Part shown: positions 42,161 to 51,080 of the stretch, in pieces
Layout of the letters: every line of letters begins with the position of its first letter
Numbering within the stretch: the stretch's first letter is position 1
Source of the DNA: Burkholderiales bacterium 8X
Lineage (GTDB): Bacteria > Pseudomonadota > Gammaproteobacteria > Burkholderiales > Burkholderiaceae_C
NCBI GenBank assembly: GCA_902506565.1
Contig: LR732703.1
Location: 560,030-624,029 of the forward strand
DNA: 64,000 nt
Reading direction: 5' to 3'
Made by a program: the position numbers and the translations under genes
Notes under the pieces: model-generated
Database searches by the model: none
The model's input: the letters and a program-made list of their open reading frames with translations, nothing else
Told to the model about the DNA's origin: nothing

Positions 42161-43690
42161 ATGAAGCAGTCCCCCAAGGCATCGGCGCTTGCGCTCGCAC
42201 TTTCCATTTCGCTTTCGGCCCTGCTGGTCAGCGCGCCTGCGACCGCGCAACCGAAGCCGAAGCAGGACGAGTTCTTCTGGCTCGGCGAGATCAACAAGGC
42301 GAGCGCCGTGATCAACATCGACGAAGGCCTGCTGGACCGCTCGCTCGCGCCCTTGGTACACCAGGGCATCACCAAGGTGCTGGCCGACGGCAATGCGCCG
42401 GGCGGCAAGCGGCCGACCAACGTCATCACCTTCGAGCCGCTGCTGATCGAAGCCGCGGGTCCGCAGGTCACCCTGCTGCATGCCGGCCGCTCCAGCCAGG
42501 ACATGCTCGCGACGCTGCGCTCGGCGATCCTGCGGGACGACATGCTGGCGCTGGCCGAGCAGCTGAACCGGACGACCGCCAGCATGGTCGAACTGGCCGG
42601 CAAGCACCGGGACACCATCGTTCCGAACTACACCAACGGCGTGGCGGCGCAGCCGAACAGCTATGGGCACTACCTGCTCGGCATCGCGGCCGGGCTGGAT
42701 CGCGACGCGCAGCGCATCCGCGAGTTCTATGCGCGGCTGGATCGATCGTCGATGGGCACCACGGTGCTCAACGGGACCAGCTGGCCGCTCAATCGCCAGC
42801 GCATGGCCGACTACCTCGGCTTCGCGGCCACGGTCGACAACGCCTACGACGCATCGCAGATCTCGTCGGTGGACGAGCCGGTCGAGGCCGGCGCGATCGT
42901 GATGGCGATCGCGCTGCATGCCGGCAGCTTCGTCGAGGACGTGATGACGCAGTATTCGCAGGCCCGTCCGTGGATACTGCTGCAGGAAGGCGGCGGCAAC
43001 ACCTACGTGTCGAGTGCGATGCCGCAGAAGCGCAATCCCGGGCTCCTCAACAGCACCCGCCGCGATGCCTCGGCCGCGCTTTCGCTCGGCATGGGCGCCG
43101 CCCTGCAGGCGCACAACATTCCGCCGGGCATGAGCGACCCCAAGGAGGTCCGGGCCAACAGCGCGATGGTGGCCAGCGCGACCGCCGTGCTGAACAACTG
43201 GGACAAGATCCTCCGCGCCATGGTGATCGACAAGGAGCGCGCGCTGGAGGAGCTCAACAGCGACTGGACCGCCTCGCAGGAGCTGGCCGACGTCCTGATG
43301 CGCACCCACAAGCTGCCGTTCCGCGTCGGGCATCACTTCGCCTCCGAGGTGGTGGACTATGCGAAGGCCAAGAACATCAAGCCAATGTCCTTTCCGTATG
43401 CGGAGGCGCAGCGCATCTATGCGGAGACGGTCAAGGGCTCGGATTTCGCGCCGCGGCTGCCGATGTCCGAAGCAGAGTTTCGCGCGACGCTCGATCCGGT
43501 CGCGATCGTCCGCAACCGGCAGACCGCCGGCGGTCCCCAGCCTGCGGAGATGGAGCGCATGCTGAAGGAAAGCGCCGAGCGCATCGCCCGGCAGGATGCA
43601 TGGAGCAAGGAGCGGCGCGCTCGCATCGCCTCTTCGCTCGCGCGGCTGGACGGCGACTTCGACAAGCTCCGGCCGGCGACCCGCCCATGA
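42161..43690 (+). CDS. Exported argininosuccinate-lyase-like (fumarase superfamily) protein
   Basis: A 509-residue protein. It begins with a clear Sec signal peptide (LALALSISLSALLVSAPATA, then Q), followed by an argininosuccinate lyase/aspartase-fold chain. It has TNVITFEPLLIEAAGPQV near 88, NYTNGVAAQPNSYGHYLLG near 152, the superfamily signature VSSAMPQKRNPGLLNSTRRD near 285 and a C-terminal EFRATLDPVAIVRNRQTAGG. Classical argininosuccinate lyase is cytoplasmic, so an exported copy probably acts on an extracellular aminated or hydroxylated dicarboxylate whose product is then taken up. It converges on the Rieske oxygenase gene. Confidence 0.85.
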   Translation: MKQSPKASALALALSISLSALLVSAPATAQPKPKQDEFFWLGEINKASAVINIDEGLLDRSLAPLVHQGITKVLADGNAPGGKRPTNVITFEPLLIEAAGPQVTLLHAGRSSQDMLATLRSAILRDDMLALAEQLNRTTASMVELAGKHRDTIVPNYTNGVAAQPNSYGHYLLGIAAGLDRDAQRIREFYARLDRSSMGTTVLNGTSWPLNRQRMADYLGFAATVDNAYDASQISSVDEPVEAGAIVMAIALHAGSFVEDVMTQYSQARPWILLQEGGGNTYVSSAMPQKRNPGLLNSTRRDASAALSLGMGAALQAHNIPPGMSDPKEVRANSAMVASATAVLNNWDKILRAMVIDKERALEELNSDWTASQELADVLMRTHKLPFRVGHHFASEVVDYAKAKNIKPMSFPYAEAQRIYAETVKGSDFAPRLPMSEAEFRATLDPVAIVRNRQTAGGPQPAEMERMLKESAERIARQDAWSKERRARIASSLARLDGDFDKLRPATRP

Positions 43691-43739
43691 CCTGCACCAT
43701 CACCGCATTCGCCTTCGTGGTGCTTGTGCAGCTAGATCC

Positions 43740-44966
43740 TCAACGCCCCTCTAGAAAATTCCCGGCATCGAACGCGACCGGCTTCGCCTCTGGATCGAAG
43801 CTCACCCCAACGGGATCTTCCCCCGCCTGAACGCGTGCCACCTGCTGCTGCAGAAAGCGGCGCAGCATCACGATGCCGCGATCGGTGGTCGCCAGGTGTT
43901 CCTGCGAATGACGCGCGATCGGTCCCTGGCTCACCATGGCTTCGTAGTCGCCCGGATAGCGCTGGTGCTCGGCCTCGCTCAGGTCCTCCCACAGGCGCTT
44001 GCCGTCGGGGCGCGAACGCATCTTGGCGAGAGCTCCACGCTCGCTCACCCGGCCAGCCACGTACACGCGGAAATGATGGTCGTCGATGGGCAGGATCCAG
44101 CCGAGCGACTCCACGCGGCCGAACTTGCCGACCCGCGGGCTGGGGATGATCCTCAAGGTGGGAATGCCCGCCTGGCTGATGCGCCGAAAGATCTTGCCGT
44201 CCGGCATTTCGCGGATCGAGGTGGTCCTGACGCCGAGCTCGACCGTGTCCCAGGTCACCTTCGGCAGCAGCGCCATCTCCTCGACAAACTGAGTGCCGCT
44301 GAAGGTCGAGTGGAGCACCACGACATGGAACGGGTCGACCAGGTTTTCGTAGTGCTGCAGCCAGTTGCACGGAATGATCGGTGGTCCGCCGCCGCCGATG
44401 CTGGCGTCGTCTGCCTCCAGGAATTCACCCTCGTCGAATTGTTCGAGAGCCTCATAGCGCGGCAGCACCGGCTTCTTGTCCGGTGGGCCCAGGTACGCCC
44501 ACACCATCCCGTACAGCTCCTGCACCGGATACCACGGCTGCCGGATCTTGTCGCGGGCGCGCCCCAGCTCGGGCTCGCAAGGTTGCTCGACGCAGCGGCC
44601 TTCGACATCGAACAGCCAGCCGTGATAGCAACAACGGATGCCGCGCTCCTCGACCTTGCCGTAGTAGAGCGAACTTCCGCGGTGGGCGCAGTTCGGATGG
44701 ACCAGGCCGGGGCGACCGGCTCGGTCACGAAAGAGGATCAGGTCCTCGCCGAGCACGCGCACCTTGCGAGGCACGTCGCTCGCGTCCGAGGCGAGGCCGA
44801 TCGGGTGCCAGTAGCGCCGCAGCAGTTCACCCATGGGTGTACCGGCGCCCACTTCGGTCAGGGCCGCGTTGTAGCTGCCGGGTTTCATGCCATAGGCGGT
44901 GCCGACGTCGGCGGCAGCAATCGGGATCACGCGACGCGCTGCCGCGATGCCGGGAGCTTCTTCCAT
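43740..44966 (-). CDS. Rieske non-haem iron oxygenase, alpha-subunit type
   Basis: A 408-residue ring-hydroxylating or O-demethylating oxygenase. The Rieske [2Fe-2S] motif is CAHRGSSLYYG then CCYHGW (C-x-H ... C-x2-H) near residues 85-107. The mononuclear iron site is in NWLQHYENLVDPFHVVVLHS near 198. The ATG at 44966 has an AAGGA site 6 nt upstream, better than the ATG two codons before. It follows a Bug receptor by 14 nt; no reductase or ferredoxin gene is near, so electron transfer must come from elsewhere, as for phenoxybenzoate/vanillate-type enzymes. Substrate probably an aromatic acid brought in with the Bug receptor. Confidence 0.9.
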   Translation of the reverse strand: MEEAPGIAAARRVIPIAAADVGTAYGMKPGSYNAALTEVGAGTPMGELLRRYWHPIGLASDASDVPRKVRVLGEDLILFRDRAGRPGLVHPNCAHRGSSLYYGKVEERGIRCCYHGWLFDVEGRCVEQPCEPELGRARDKIRQPWYPVQELYGMVWAYLGPPDKKPVLPRYEALEQFDEGEFLEADDASIGGGGPPIIPCNWLQHYENLVDPFHVVVLHSTFSGTQFVEEMALLPKVTWDTVELGVRTTSIREMPDGKIFRRISQAGIPTLRIIPSPRVGKFGRVESLGWILPIDDHHFRVYVAGRVSERGALAKMRSRPDGKRLWEDLSEAEHQRYPGDYEAMVSQGPIARHSQEHLATTDRGIVMLRRFLQQQVARVQAGEDPVGVSFDPEAKPVAFDAGNFLEGR

Positions 44967-44980
44967 CTGCATTCCTTGTC

Positions 44981-45994
44981 TCAGTCGGCGGTGACGCCGG
45001 CAGCCTTGATGAGCTCGGCAACCCGCGGAAAGTCCGCGGCGTAACGTGCCTTGAAGTCCGCCGGCGAGTTGCCGAGCGGTTCGAATCCGAAGGCGATCAG
45101 CCGGGCCCGCACGTCCGGCATCTCGGTGATCTCGCGCAGGGCCTGTGCCCATTGGGCAACGATCGGCTCGGGTGTCCGCGCCGGTGCATAGACGCCGATC
45201 CAGCTGTCCAGGTCGAAGCCGTTCAAGCCTTGCTCGGCAAAGGTCGGCACGTTGGGCAATGCGGATACGCGTCGGCTGCCGGAGATGCCCAGCACCTTGA
45301 TCTTGCCGGCCTCGGACTGCGCCTTGGCGGTCGCCGGGTTCGCCCACGACAGATCGAGCGATCCGCCGATCAGGTCGGTATGGGCGGCGGCCTCAGCCTT
45401 GTACGGCACGTGGGTCAGCACGATGCCGGCTTGGCGGCTGAGCAGTTCCCCCATCAGGTGCGCCTGCGAGCCGTTGCCCCAGGTGCCATAGGTCATCGAT
45501 CGCTGCTTTTTCGCGAAGGCGACGAACTCCTTGAGGTTCGAGTAGGGCGCATCGATGCGTGCCACCAGTGCCGGCCCGCCGGTCGCCAGTTGCGAGAGCG
45601 GCTGGAAGTCCTTGACCGGGTCGTAGGGCAGCTTCGCCTGCAGGATGGCGTTGTTGATGTGCGTGAGCGGCAGGGTGAACATCACCGTGGTGCCGTCCGG
45701 TACCGCCTTGGCGACCGCATCGGCCGCGATGATGCCGCTGGCACCGGGCTTGGGGTCGACGATGACCGGCTGACTCCAGCGCTGGTGAAGCTTGTCGGCG
45801 TAGATGCGGGCGATCGCATCGATCGGACCGCCGCCGGTCCCGAACGGAACGATCCGGATCGGCTTGCCCGGAAAAGCGGCGGTCTGCTGGGCCGTCGCCG
45901 AGCTTGCCTGCAGGGCCAGGCTGCCGGCTGCGAGCAGCGTGATGAGGGCGTCTCGGCGCGTGGCCTGCGCCGGCGGTCGTGCGTGGGTCTTCAT
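44981..45994 (-). CDS. Bug/TctC-family periplasmic solute-binding receptor
   Basis: A 337-residue Bug receptor with signal TRRDALITLLAAGSLALQAS (Arg pair, possibly Tat-type) ending SATAQQ, then FPGKPIRIVPFGTGGGPID. Landmarks PVIVDPKPGASG and LTHVPYKAEAAAH are present; VDPKPGA deviates from the usual DN(K/R)PGA. First gene of a two-gene operon with the Rieske oxygenase, divergent from a LysR gene 81 nt away. Confidence 0.93.
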   Translation of the reverse strand: MKTHARPPAQATRRDALITLLAAGSLALQASSATAQQTAAFPGKPIRIVPFGTGGGPIDAIARIYADKLHQRWSQPVIVDPKPGASGIIAADAVAKAVPDGTTVMFTLPLTHINNAILQAKLPYDPVKDFQPLSQLATGGPALVARIDAPYSNLKEFVAFAKKQRSMTYGTWGNGSQAHLMGELLSRQAGIVLTHVPYKAEAAAHTDLIGGSLDLSWANPATAKAQSEAGKIKVLGISGSRRVSALPNVPTFAEQGLNGFDLDSWIGVYAPARTPEPIVAQWAQALREITEMPDVRARLIAFGFEPLGNSPADFKARYAADFPRVAELIKAAGVTAD

Positions 45995-46075
45995 CGGTGT
46001 CTCCAATTGCTTCTTGTGCGGGCAACAATAGGAGCACCGACGATCGGAAGCAATCTCAACGTTTGGATAGCTGAT

Positions 46076-47071
46076 ATGGGTCAGACTGATATCCGCAGCA
46101 TCGACCTCGCCATGCTGCGCACCTTCGATGCGCTGCTGCGCGAGCGCAGCGTGTCGAGGGCGGCGGCGCGGCTCTTCCTGAGCCAGCCGGCGGTCAGTGC
46201 TTCGCTCAAGCGATTGCGTGAAGCGTTCGGCGATCCGCTCTTTACCCGTGCACCGCACGGCATCGTGCCCACCGCCCGGGCGCTGGCCTTGGCGCCGCGG
46301 CTCGATGCGGTGCTGCTGGAGCTGCAGCAATTGCTCAACGCCGGCGCGCCGTTCGATCCTGCCAAGTCGGATCGCATCCTCCGGATTGCGGGCAGCGACC
46401 ACACCAGCCGCACGCTGCTGCCGGCCCTTTGCCGGCTGCTCGGCGAAGCCGGTTCGCGCATGCGTCTTTCATGGGAGCTGGCCGACTACGGCTTGCTGTC
46501 GGGGCGGCTGCGCCGGGGGGACGTGGACATCGGCCTGCTTCCTCGCACCGTACCGGTCTCCGGCGTCGAATCGACCCTGTTGTACGAGGATGCCTATGTC
46601 GTGGTGTCGCGCCGCGGTCGTCGCAACGCTGCCGCTCGCATGGATCTGGACGTGTTCTGCGATGCCCCGCATGCGGTCCTGTCGCAGAGTCGGTCGATGC
46701 TGGACGACTCGATCGACCAGATCCTGGCGCGCGCCGGGCGCCGTCGCCACATCCAGGTCGCAGTCACCAGCTTCAGCCAGATGGTCGACCTGCTGGCCGA
46801 AGGCGAGATGGTCGCAGTGATTCCTCAGCGCGTCGCGAGCTGGTATGCCAAGCAGTTGCAGGCCGCACCGCTGCCCTTCGAGTTGCCGCGCTATCGCTTG
46901 TATCTCTGCTGGGATCCTCGTTCGAATGCGGACGATGCGGTGCTGTGGCTCAAGGATCGGATCCTCGAACTCGGCAAGGCGCCGGCGCTCGGCATCGCAG
47001 GCTCACCAGGCGCGCCAGCCGAAGCAGGCGCGGTCTCGCCCGATCCCCGGTATCTTCCGGCGACCGGCTGA
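46076..47071 (+). CDS. LysR-family transcriptional regulator
   Basis: A 331-residue LysR-type regulator: helix-turn-helix LAMLRTFDALLRERSVSRAA and FLSQPAVSASLKRLREAFGD, then LFTRAPHGIVPTARA, followed by the effector domain. The C-terminal 35 residues (Pro/Ala-rich) are longer than usual. Divergent from the Bug/Rieske operon, which it probably activates. Confidence 0.92.
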   Translation: MGQTDIRSIDLAMLRTFDALLRERSVSRAAARLFLSQPAVSASLKRLREAFGDPLFTRAPHGIVPTARALALAPRLDAVLLELQQLLNAGAPFDPAKSDRILRIAGSDHTSRTLLPALCRLLGEAGSRMRLSWELADYGLLSGRLRRGDVDIGLLPRTVPVSGVESTLLYEDAYVVVSRRGRRNAAARMDLDVFCDAPHAVLSQSRSMLDDSIDQILARAGRRRHIQVAVTSFSQMVDLLAEGEMVAVIPQRVASWYAKQLQAAPLPFELPRYRLYLCWDPRSNADDAVLWLKDRILELGKAPALGIAGSPGAPAEAGAVSPDPRYLPATG

Positions 47072-47084
47072 AAGCATCCCTCGA

Positions 47085-47813
47085 TCACCAAGCCTCCAGC
47101 CACGGCCGCAGCTCGGTCTCGTGCGTCCACGCATCCCGCGGCTGGCAGTGGATGCGCCAGTAGGCCTCGGCGATGCTGTCCGGATCGAGGATGCCCTGCC
47201 GGTCCTTCAGGCTGTAGCGCTCCGGGAATTGCGTGCGGATGAACTCGGTGTCGATCGCGCCGTCGATCACCGTGTGCGCCACATGAATGCCCTTGGGCCA
47301 CAACTCGCGTGCCATGCTCTGGGCGAGGGCGCGCAAGGCGTGCTTGGCGCCGGCAAAGGCTGCGAAGCCCTCGCGACCGCGCAGGCTGGCAGTGGCGCCG
47401 GTGAAGATGATCGTGCCGCGTTCCCGCGGCAGCATCGCCTTGGCCGCCTCGCGTCCCATCAGGAAGCCGCCGAAGCAGGCCATCTCCCAGACCTTGCGGT
47501 ACACCTGGGCGGTGGTCTCGGTGATGTCGAAGCGAACGTTGGCGCCGATGTTGAAGACCGCCACTTCGATCGGCGCGATGTCTCGCTCGATGCGCTCGAA
47601 CAGCGCGACCATCTCCTCTTCCTTGCGGGCATCGCTTCCGAAAGCGTGCGCTCGCCCACCGGCTGAGGTGATCTGATCGACGAGGGGTGCGAGCCGGTCC
47701 GCGCTTCGCCGCGTCACGCAGGCGACATAACCCTCGCGGGCAAAGCGCCTCGCAATGGCGCCGCCGGTCGCATCGCCTGCACCGATCACGAGAATGGCCT
47801 TGTCGTTGTTCAT
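47085..47813 (-). CDS. SDR-family protein lacking the catalytic Tyr
   Basis: A 242-residue short-chain dehydrogenase-fold protein. The nucleotide motif is GAGDATGGAIARRF near residue 10 and the central NIGANVRFD near 80. The YxxxK motif is replaced by Phe153-Ala-Gly-Ala-Lys157 (GREGFAAFAGAKHALRALAQ), so ordinary SDR chemistry is doubtful; Ser in FTGATAS remains. Members with this change may act as binding proteins or use another acid. AAGGATCC precedes the ATG. It is a single gene converging on the LysR gene. Confidence 0.85.
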   Translation of the reverse strand: MNNDKAILVIGAGDATGGAIARRFAREGYVACVTRRSADRLAPLVDQITSAGGRAHAFGSDARKEEEMVALFERIERDIAPIEVAVFNIGANVRFDITETTAQVYRKVWEMACFGGFLMGREAAKAMLPRERGTIIFTGATASLRGREGFAAFAGAKHALRALAQSMARELWPKGIHVAHTVIDGAIDTEFIRTQFPERYSLKDRQGILDPDSIAEAYWRIHCQPRDAWTHETELRPWLEAW

Positions 47814-47998
47814 GCGGATCCTTCGATGTCTGGTCGATCGTTTCGTGCGCCGGTCGGGGTAGATTCGACGCCATGGATGCTGCTTGCTCGGCAGTCGATT
47901 GGATTGCGGCCAATGTAGGCGATTGACGATTGACACGCACGCCGTTTGCCGCACGAATAATTCACCACGAGAAGCAAGACCCAGCAGAGGTAAATTTC

Positions 47999-48250
47999 AT
48001 GGCCATCTACAGAGATCAGCGAAGAGTCGTCGCGTCCATGTCGAAGGCGTTCGATCCGGTGCTGCGTTCCGGCGCACAGGTTCGATACGAAGGCATCTAC
48101 GCTTGCATCAGCTGTGGGGCAGAAATTGCGCTCTCGGCTGGAAGGCTCATCCCCAGCAAACCCAACGTGCCGCATGCGCCGGGTTGCCCCGATGGCGGCT
48201 GGCAGCTCGTGGTCGCTACCTCGGGGCCGGAGCGACAGCCTCGGACTTGA
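47999..48250 (+). CDS. Small protein with CxxC and late Cys (zinc-ribbon-like)
   Basis: 83 residues: FDPVLRSGAQVRYEGIYACI begins the core, with CISCGAEIALSAGRLIP supplying a CxxC pair and PHAPGCPDGGWQLV supplying His and Cys, together a likely zinc site. GAGG precedes the ATG. The layout resembles small YjzC-like proteins; function unknown. Confidence 0.65.
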   Translation: MAIYRDQRRVVASMSKAFDPVLRSGAQVRYEGIYACISCGAEIALSAGRLIPSKPNVPHAPGCPDGGWQLVVATSGPERQPRT

Positions 48251-48317
48251 TGGAGATCGCTCGTCGGGGCGATGAGCTTGTCGAGCTGACGGTCGAGCAC
48301 CGGCCGCGCGATACGGC

Positions 48318-49139
48318 TTAACGCGACGATGCCGTTTCGAACGCGTCGTCCGCGTTGTCCAGGCCCATCTGGATCGAACGCTTCAGGTCCATCAGCACGG
48401 GCGCCAACTCTCGCTCGACCTGTTCGAGCGCTTCGTCGCTCGAGACGCTCACGTTCAGCGCGTACGAAACGCCCCGGAAGCTCAATGGCGTCGCGAGCGC
48501 AACGACTTCGGGTTGCCATGCAGCGGCGCAATAGCCTTTCTCGGCGACTGCGCGGAACGATGTTTGCAAATCCAGTTTGAGCTGCGCCCACCGAGATCGC
48601 CGCTCGCGCTGGAAATGCGCGAGCAGCAATTCGCGTCGGGCCGGCTCGACCGTCGACAGGTACGCACGGCCGAGCGACGTGAGCGCCATCGGTACCCGCT
48701 GCCCGGAAACGACGGTCCGAAGCGATGGCCGACGGTTGTAGCGGATGGATTCCAGGTAGACCATTTCGTCCCGATCCGCCGCGGCCATGCCGACGTTGAT
48801 CTGCCGAGCCTGAGAAGCCTTGCGCATCAGGGGCGCTGCAATGCCGAGTGCCGTGGAACCCGAGCGAAACGCGTGCGCGAGGCTCAACACCGGCGCCGCA
48901 AGGCCATAGGACCGGGTGCAGGCGTCCAGCTGAAGCAAGCCCATGCCGACCAGGGTCTGGGTCAGGCGGCTCACGGTCGATTTCGAGAGCCCGGTGCGTT
49001 CGGCGAGTTCGGCATTGCCGAGCAGCTCGGAGCCGGGCCTGAACGAGCGCAGGATCTCGACGCCGCGCTCGAGCGAACGGTTGGCCGGCGAGCGACCGGG
49101 CTTGTCGGGCGCCAGGTTGCGTGAAGGGACGGGCGGCAT
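48318..49139 (-). CDS. IclR-family transcriptional regulator
   Basis: A 273-residue regulator: winged helix-turn-helix at about residues 22-85 (RSLERGVEILRSFRPGSELL, TGLSKSTVSRLTQTLVGMGL), then an IclR effector domain with YLESIRYNRRPSLRTVVSGQ near 140. It is divergent from the Bug/enoyl-CoA hydratase/acyl-CoA synthetase operon. The inverted repeat at 49157-49171 in its own 5' leader is a likely binding site, giving autoregulation and control of the operon. Confidence 0.92.
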   Translation of the reverse strand: MPPVPSRNLAPDKPGRSPANRSLERGVEILRSFRPGSELLGNAELAERTGLSKSTVSRLTQTLVGMGLLQLDACTRSYGLAAPVLSLAHAFRSGSTALGIAAPLMRKASQARQINVGMAAADRDEMVYLESIRYNRRPSLRTVVSGQRVPMALTSLGRAYLSTVEPARRELLLAHFQRERRSRWAQLKLDLQTSFRAVAEKGYCAAAWQPEVVALATPLSFRGVSYALNVSVSSDEALEQVERELAPVLMDLKRSIQMGLDNADDAFETASSR

Positions 49140-49156
49140 GCAGCCACTGTAGCCAA

Positions 49157-49171
49157 TTCCAAAGAGTGGAA
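49157..49171. promoter_or_regulatory. IclR-type operator, 15-bp inverted repeat
   Basis: TTCCA-AAGAG-TGGAA has the same 5+5+5 architecture as the operators at 6007 and 10322, with A/T replacing G/C at the inner arm position. It lies 17 nt upstream of the IclR start and 105 nt from the divergent Bug gene. Confidence 0.6.
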
Positions 49172-49276
49172 CTGGCGGGTGCCCGGAAGCGGTGCTTTTC
49201 CCTAAGCTTCCGAGACGGTGTTGCCGACACCGCGAACACCATCCCCCAGCCCATGCCCTCGCGGCAGGAGACAAAC

Positions 49277-50254
49277 ATGCAGCGTTCCATCTCATCCGTC
49301 CTGCGGCGCCTGTGCGCAGGCCTCCTGGCCAGCTCGCTGGCTGCGTCCGCGGCGATGGCCGCCTATCCGGACAAGCCGGTCAAGCTGGTCGTGCCTTTTG
49401 CGGCGGGCGGCGGCACCGACACCATTGCCCGTGCGCTCGGTGTCGGCATGTCCCAGGCGCTCGGACAGCCGGTGATCATCGACAACAAACCGGGCGCTGG
49501 CACCATCATCGGAAGCGATGCGGTGGCCAAGAGCCAGCCGGACGGCTACACGGTGCTGGTCGCGACCTTCGCCCATGCGATCAATCCGAGCCTGATGCCG
49601 AAGCTTCCGTACGACACCCTGAAGGCGTTCGCACCCGTGGTGCTGATGGCCCGCGGTCCGAACGTGCTGGTGGTTCGCGCCGACAGCCCCTTCAAGTCGG
49701 TATCCGACGTGCTGGCCGCGGCCAGGGCCCAACCGGGCAAGCTCACCTATGCCTCGCAAGGCAATGGCACCTCGGCCCATCTCGCGGGCGAGATGTTCGC
49801 CAACCTCGGGAAGCTGCAGATGACGCACGTTCCGTACAAAGGTGCCGCGCCGGCGCTGACCGACCTGCTCGGCGGCCAGGTCGACATGATGTTCGCGACC
49901 GCAGCGGCAGCCTCGTCGCAGGTCGCCGGCGGCAAGCTGCGCGCCATCGCCGTCACCACGCCGCAGCGGGCCCCGGCCCTGCCGAACGTGCCGTCGATTG
50001 CCGACAGCGTGCCGGGTTACGCGGTCGAGAGCTGGTATGGCCTGTTCGTTCCCGCGGGCACGCCGGCGGATGTGGTCAACCGGCTCAACGATGCGGCGAA
50101 GAAGGCCGCGACCGGCCCCGAGTTCAGGAAGCAGCTCGAACCCGAGGGCCTCACGGTCAGCGCAGGCACTCCCTCCGAGCTGCGCGACTACATCGCTTCG
50201 GAGACGACCCGCTGGGCGCGGATCGTCAAGGAAAACAACGTCAAGTCCGACTGA
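49277..50254 (+). CDS. Bug/TctC-family periplasmic solute-binding receptor
   Basis: A 325-residue Bug receptor. Signal SISSVLRRLCAGLLASSLAA ends at AMAA, then YPDKPVKLVVPFAAGGGTDT; VIIDNKPGAGT and MTHVPYKGAAPA follow. GCAGGAGA lies 5 nt before the ATG. It heads an operon with an enoyl-CoA hydratase and an NDP-forming acyl-CoA synthetase, so its ligand is probably a carboxylic acid that becomes activated with CoA. Confidence 0.93.
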   Translation: MQRSISSVLRRLCAGLLASSLAASAAMAAYPDKPVKLVVPFAAGGGTDTIARALGVGMSQALGQPVIIDNKPGAGTIIGSDAVAKSQPDGYTVLVATFAHAINPSLMPKLPYDTLKAFAPVVLMARGPNVLVVRADSPFKSVSDVLAAARAQPGKLTYASQGNGTSAHLAGEMFANLGKLQMTHVPYKGAAPALTDLLGGQVDMMFATAAAASSQVAGGKLRAIAVTTPQRAPALPNVPSIADSVPGYAVESWYGLFVPAGTPADVVNRLNDAAKKAATGPEFRKQLEPEGLTVSAGTPSELRDYIASETTRWARIVKENNVKSD

Positions 50255-50265
50255 AGGGATCACCG

Positions 50266-51075
50266 ATGACTTCCACCATGGACTACACCTTGATCCGCCT
50301 GCAGGTCGACAGCGGCGTCGCCACCCTGACCCTCGATCGTCCCGAGAAGCGCAACGCCATGAGCGACGACATGCGCACCGAGTTCATCCATGCGCTGGAG
50401 CAGGTGGCTGCCGACAAGCGCATCCGGGCGCTGGTGCTGACCGGCGCCGGCAAGGGCTTCTGCGCGGGCGGCGACATCGCCGGCATGGAGCGTCGCTTGA
50501 ACGCCGACCCGGGCGAAGTCGCCTTCAACGGCTGGCATCGCCAGCAGCGGGTGCACCACACGCAGATGTTGTTGCACACCATGCCCAAGCCGGTGATCGC
50601 CGCCGTCAACGGCGCAGCCTCCGGCCTGGGTGCGGATACGGCGCTGGCCTGCGATTTCGTGATCGGCAGCGAGTGGGCGAGCTTCGCCTGGTCGTACATC
50701 CACCGCGGCATCGTTCCGGATGGCGGCGGCATGTACTTCCTGCCGAGGCGGGTCGGCCTATCGAAGGCCAAGGAGCTGATCTTCACCGGCCGCAAGGTCG
50801 AGATCGACGAGGCGCTGGCGCTCGGCATCGTGGATCGCAAGACCAGCGCCGAACGCCTGGTGGCCGATGCACAGGCCTGGGCCGCCGAACTCGGCAAGGG
50901 GTCCGGCACCGCCCTGGCACTCGCCAAGACGATCCTGAACCAGAGCTTCGAACTGCCGGCGCAGCAGGTGTTCGCGCAGGGCAGCCAGGCGCAGGGCATC
51001 TGCTACACCAGCACCGAGCACCGGGCATCGGTGCAGGCCTTCCTTGCCAAGGCCAGCCCGGCTCCGAAGGAGTGA
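50266..51075 (+). CDS. Enoyl-CoA hydratase/isomerase family protein
   Basis: A 269-residue crotonase-fold enzyme: LTLDRPEKRNAMSDDMRTEF near 19, the oxyanion-hole segment TGAGKGFCAGGDIAGME near 60-76, and KPVIAAVNGAASGLGADTAL near 107. The family Glu positions around residue 140-160 appear as HRGIVPDGGGMYFLPRRVG, with Asp where hydratases have Glu, so isomerase, hydrolase or another crotonase reaction is possible. Follows the Bug gene by 11 nt. Confidence 0.9.
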   Translation: MTSTMDYTLIRLQVDSGVATLTLDRPEKRNAMSDDMRTEFIHALEQVAADKRIRALVLTGAGKGFCAGGDIAGMERRLNADPGEVAFNGWHRQQRVHHTQMLLHTMPKPVIAAVNGAASGLGADTALACDFVIGSEWASFAWSYIHRGIVPDGGGMYFLPRRVGLSKAKELIFTGRKVEIDEALALGIVDRKTSAERLVADAQAWAAELGKGSGTALALAKTILNQSFELPAQQVFAQGSQAQGICYTSTEHRASVQAFLAKASPAPKE

Positions 51076-51080
51076 CGGCC

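Noticed and set aside
42059..43336. Minus-strand extension of the recombinase frame upstream of its start
   Set aside because: The extension lies opposite the exported lyase gene, is Arg/His-rich and shows no domain; it is only a shadow open frame joined to the recombinase.
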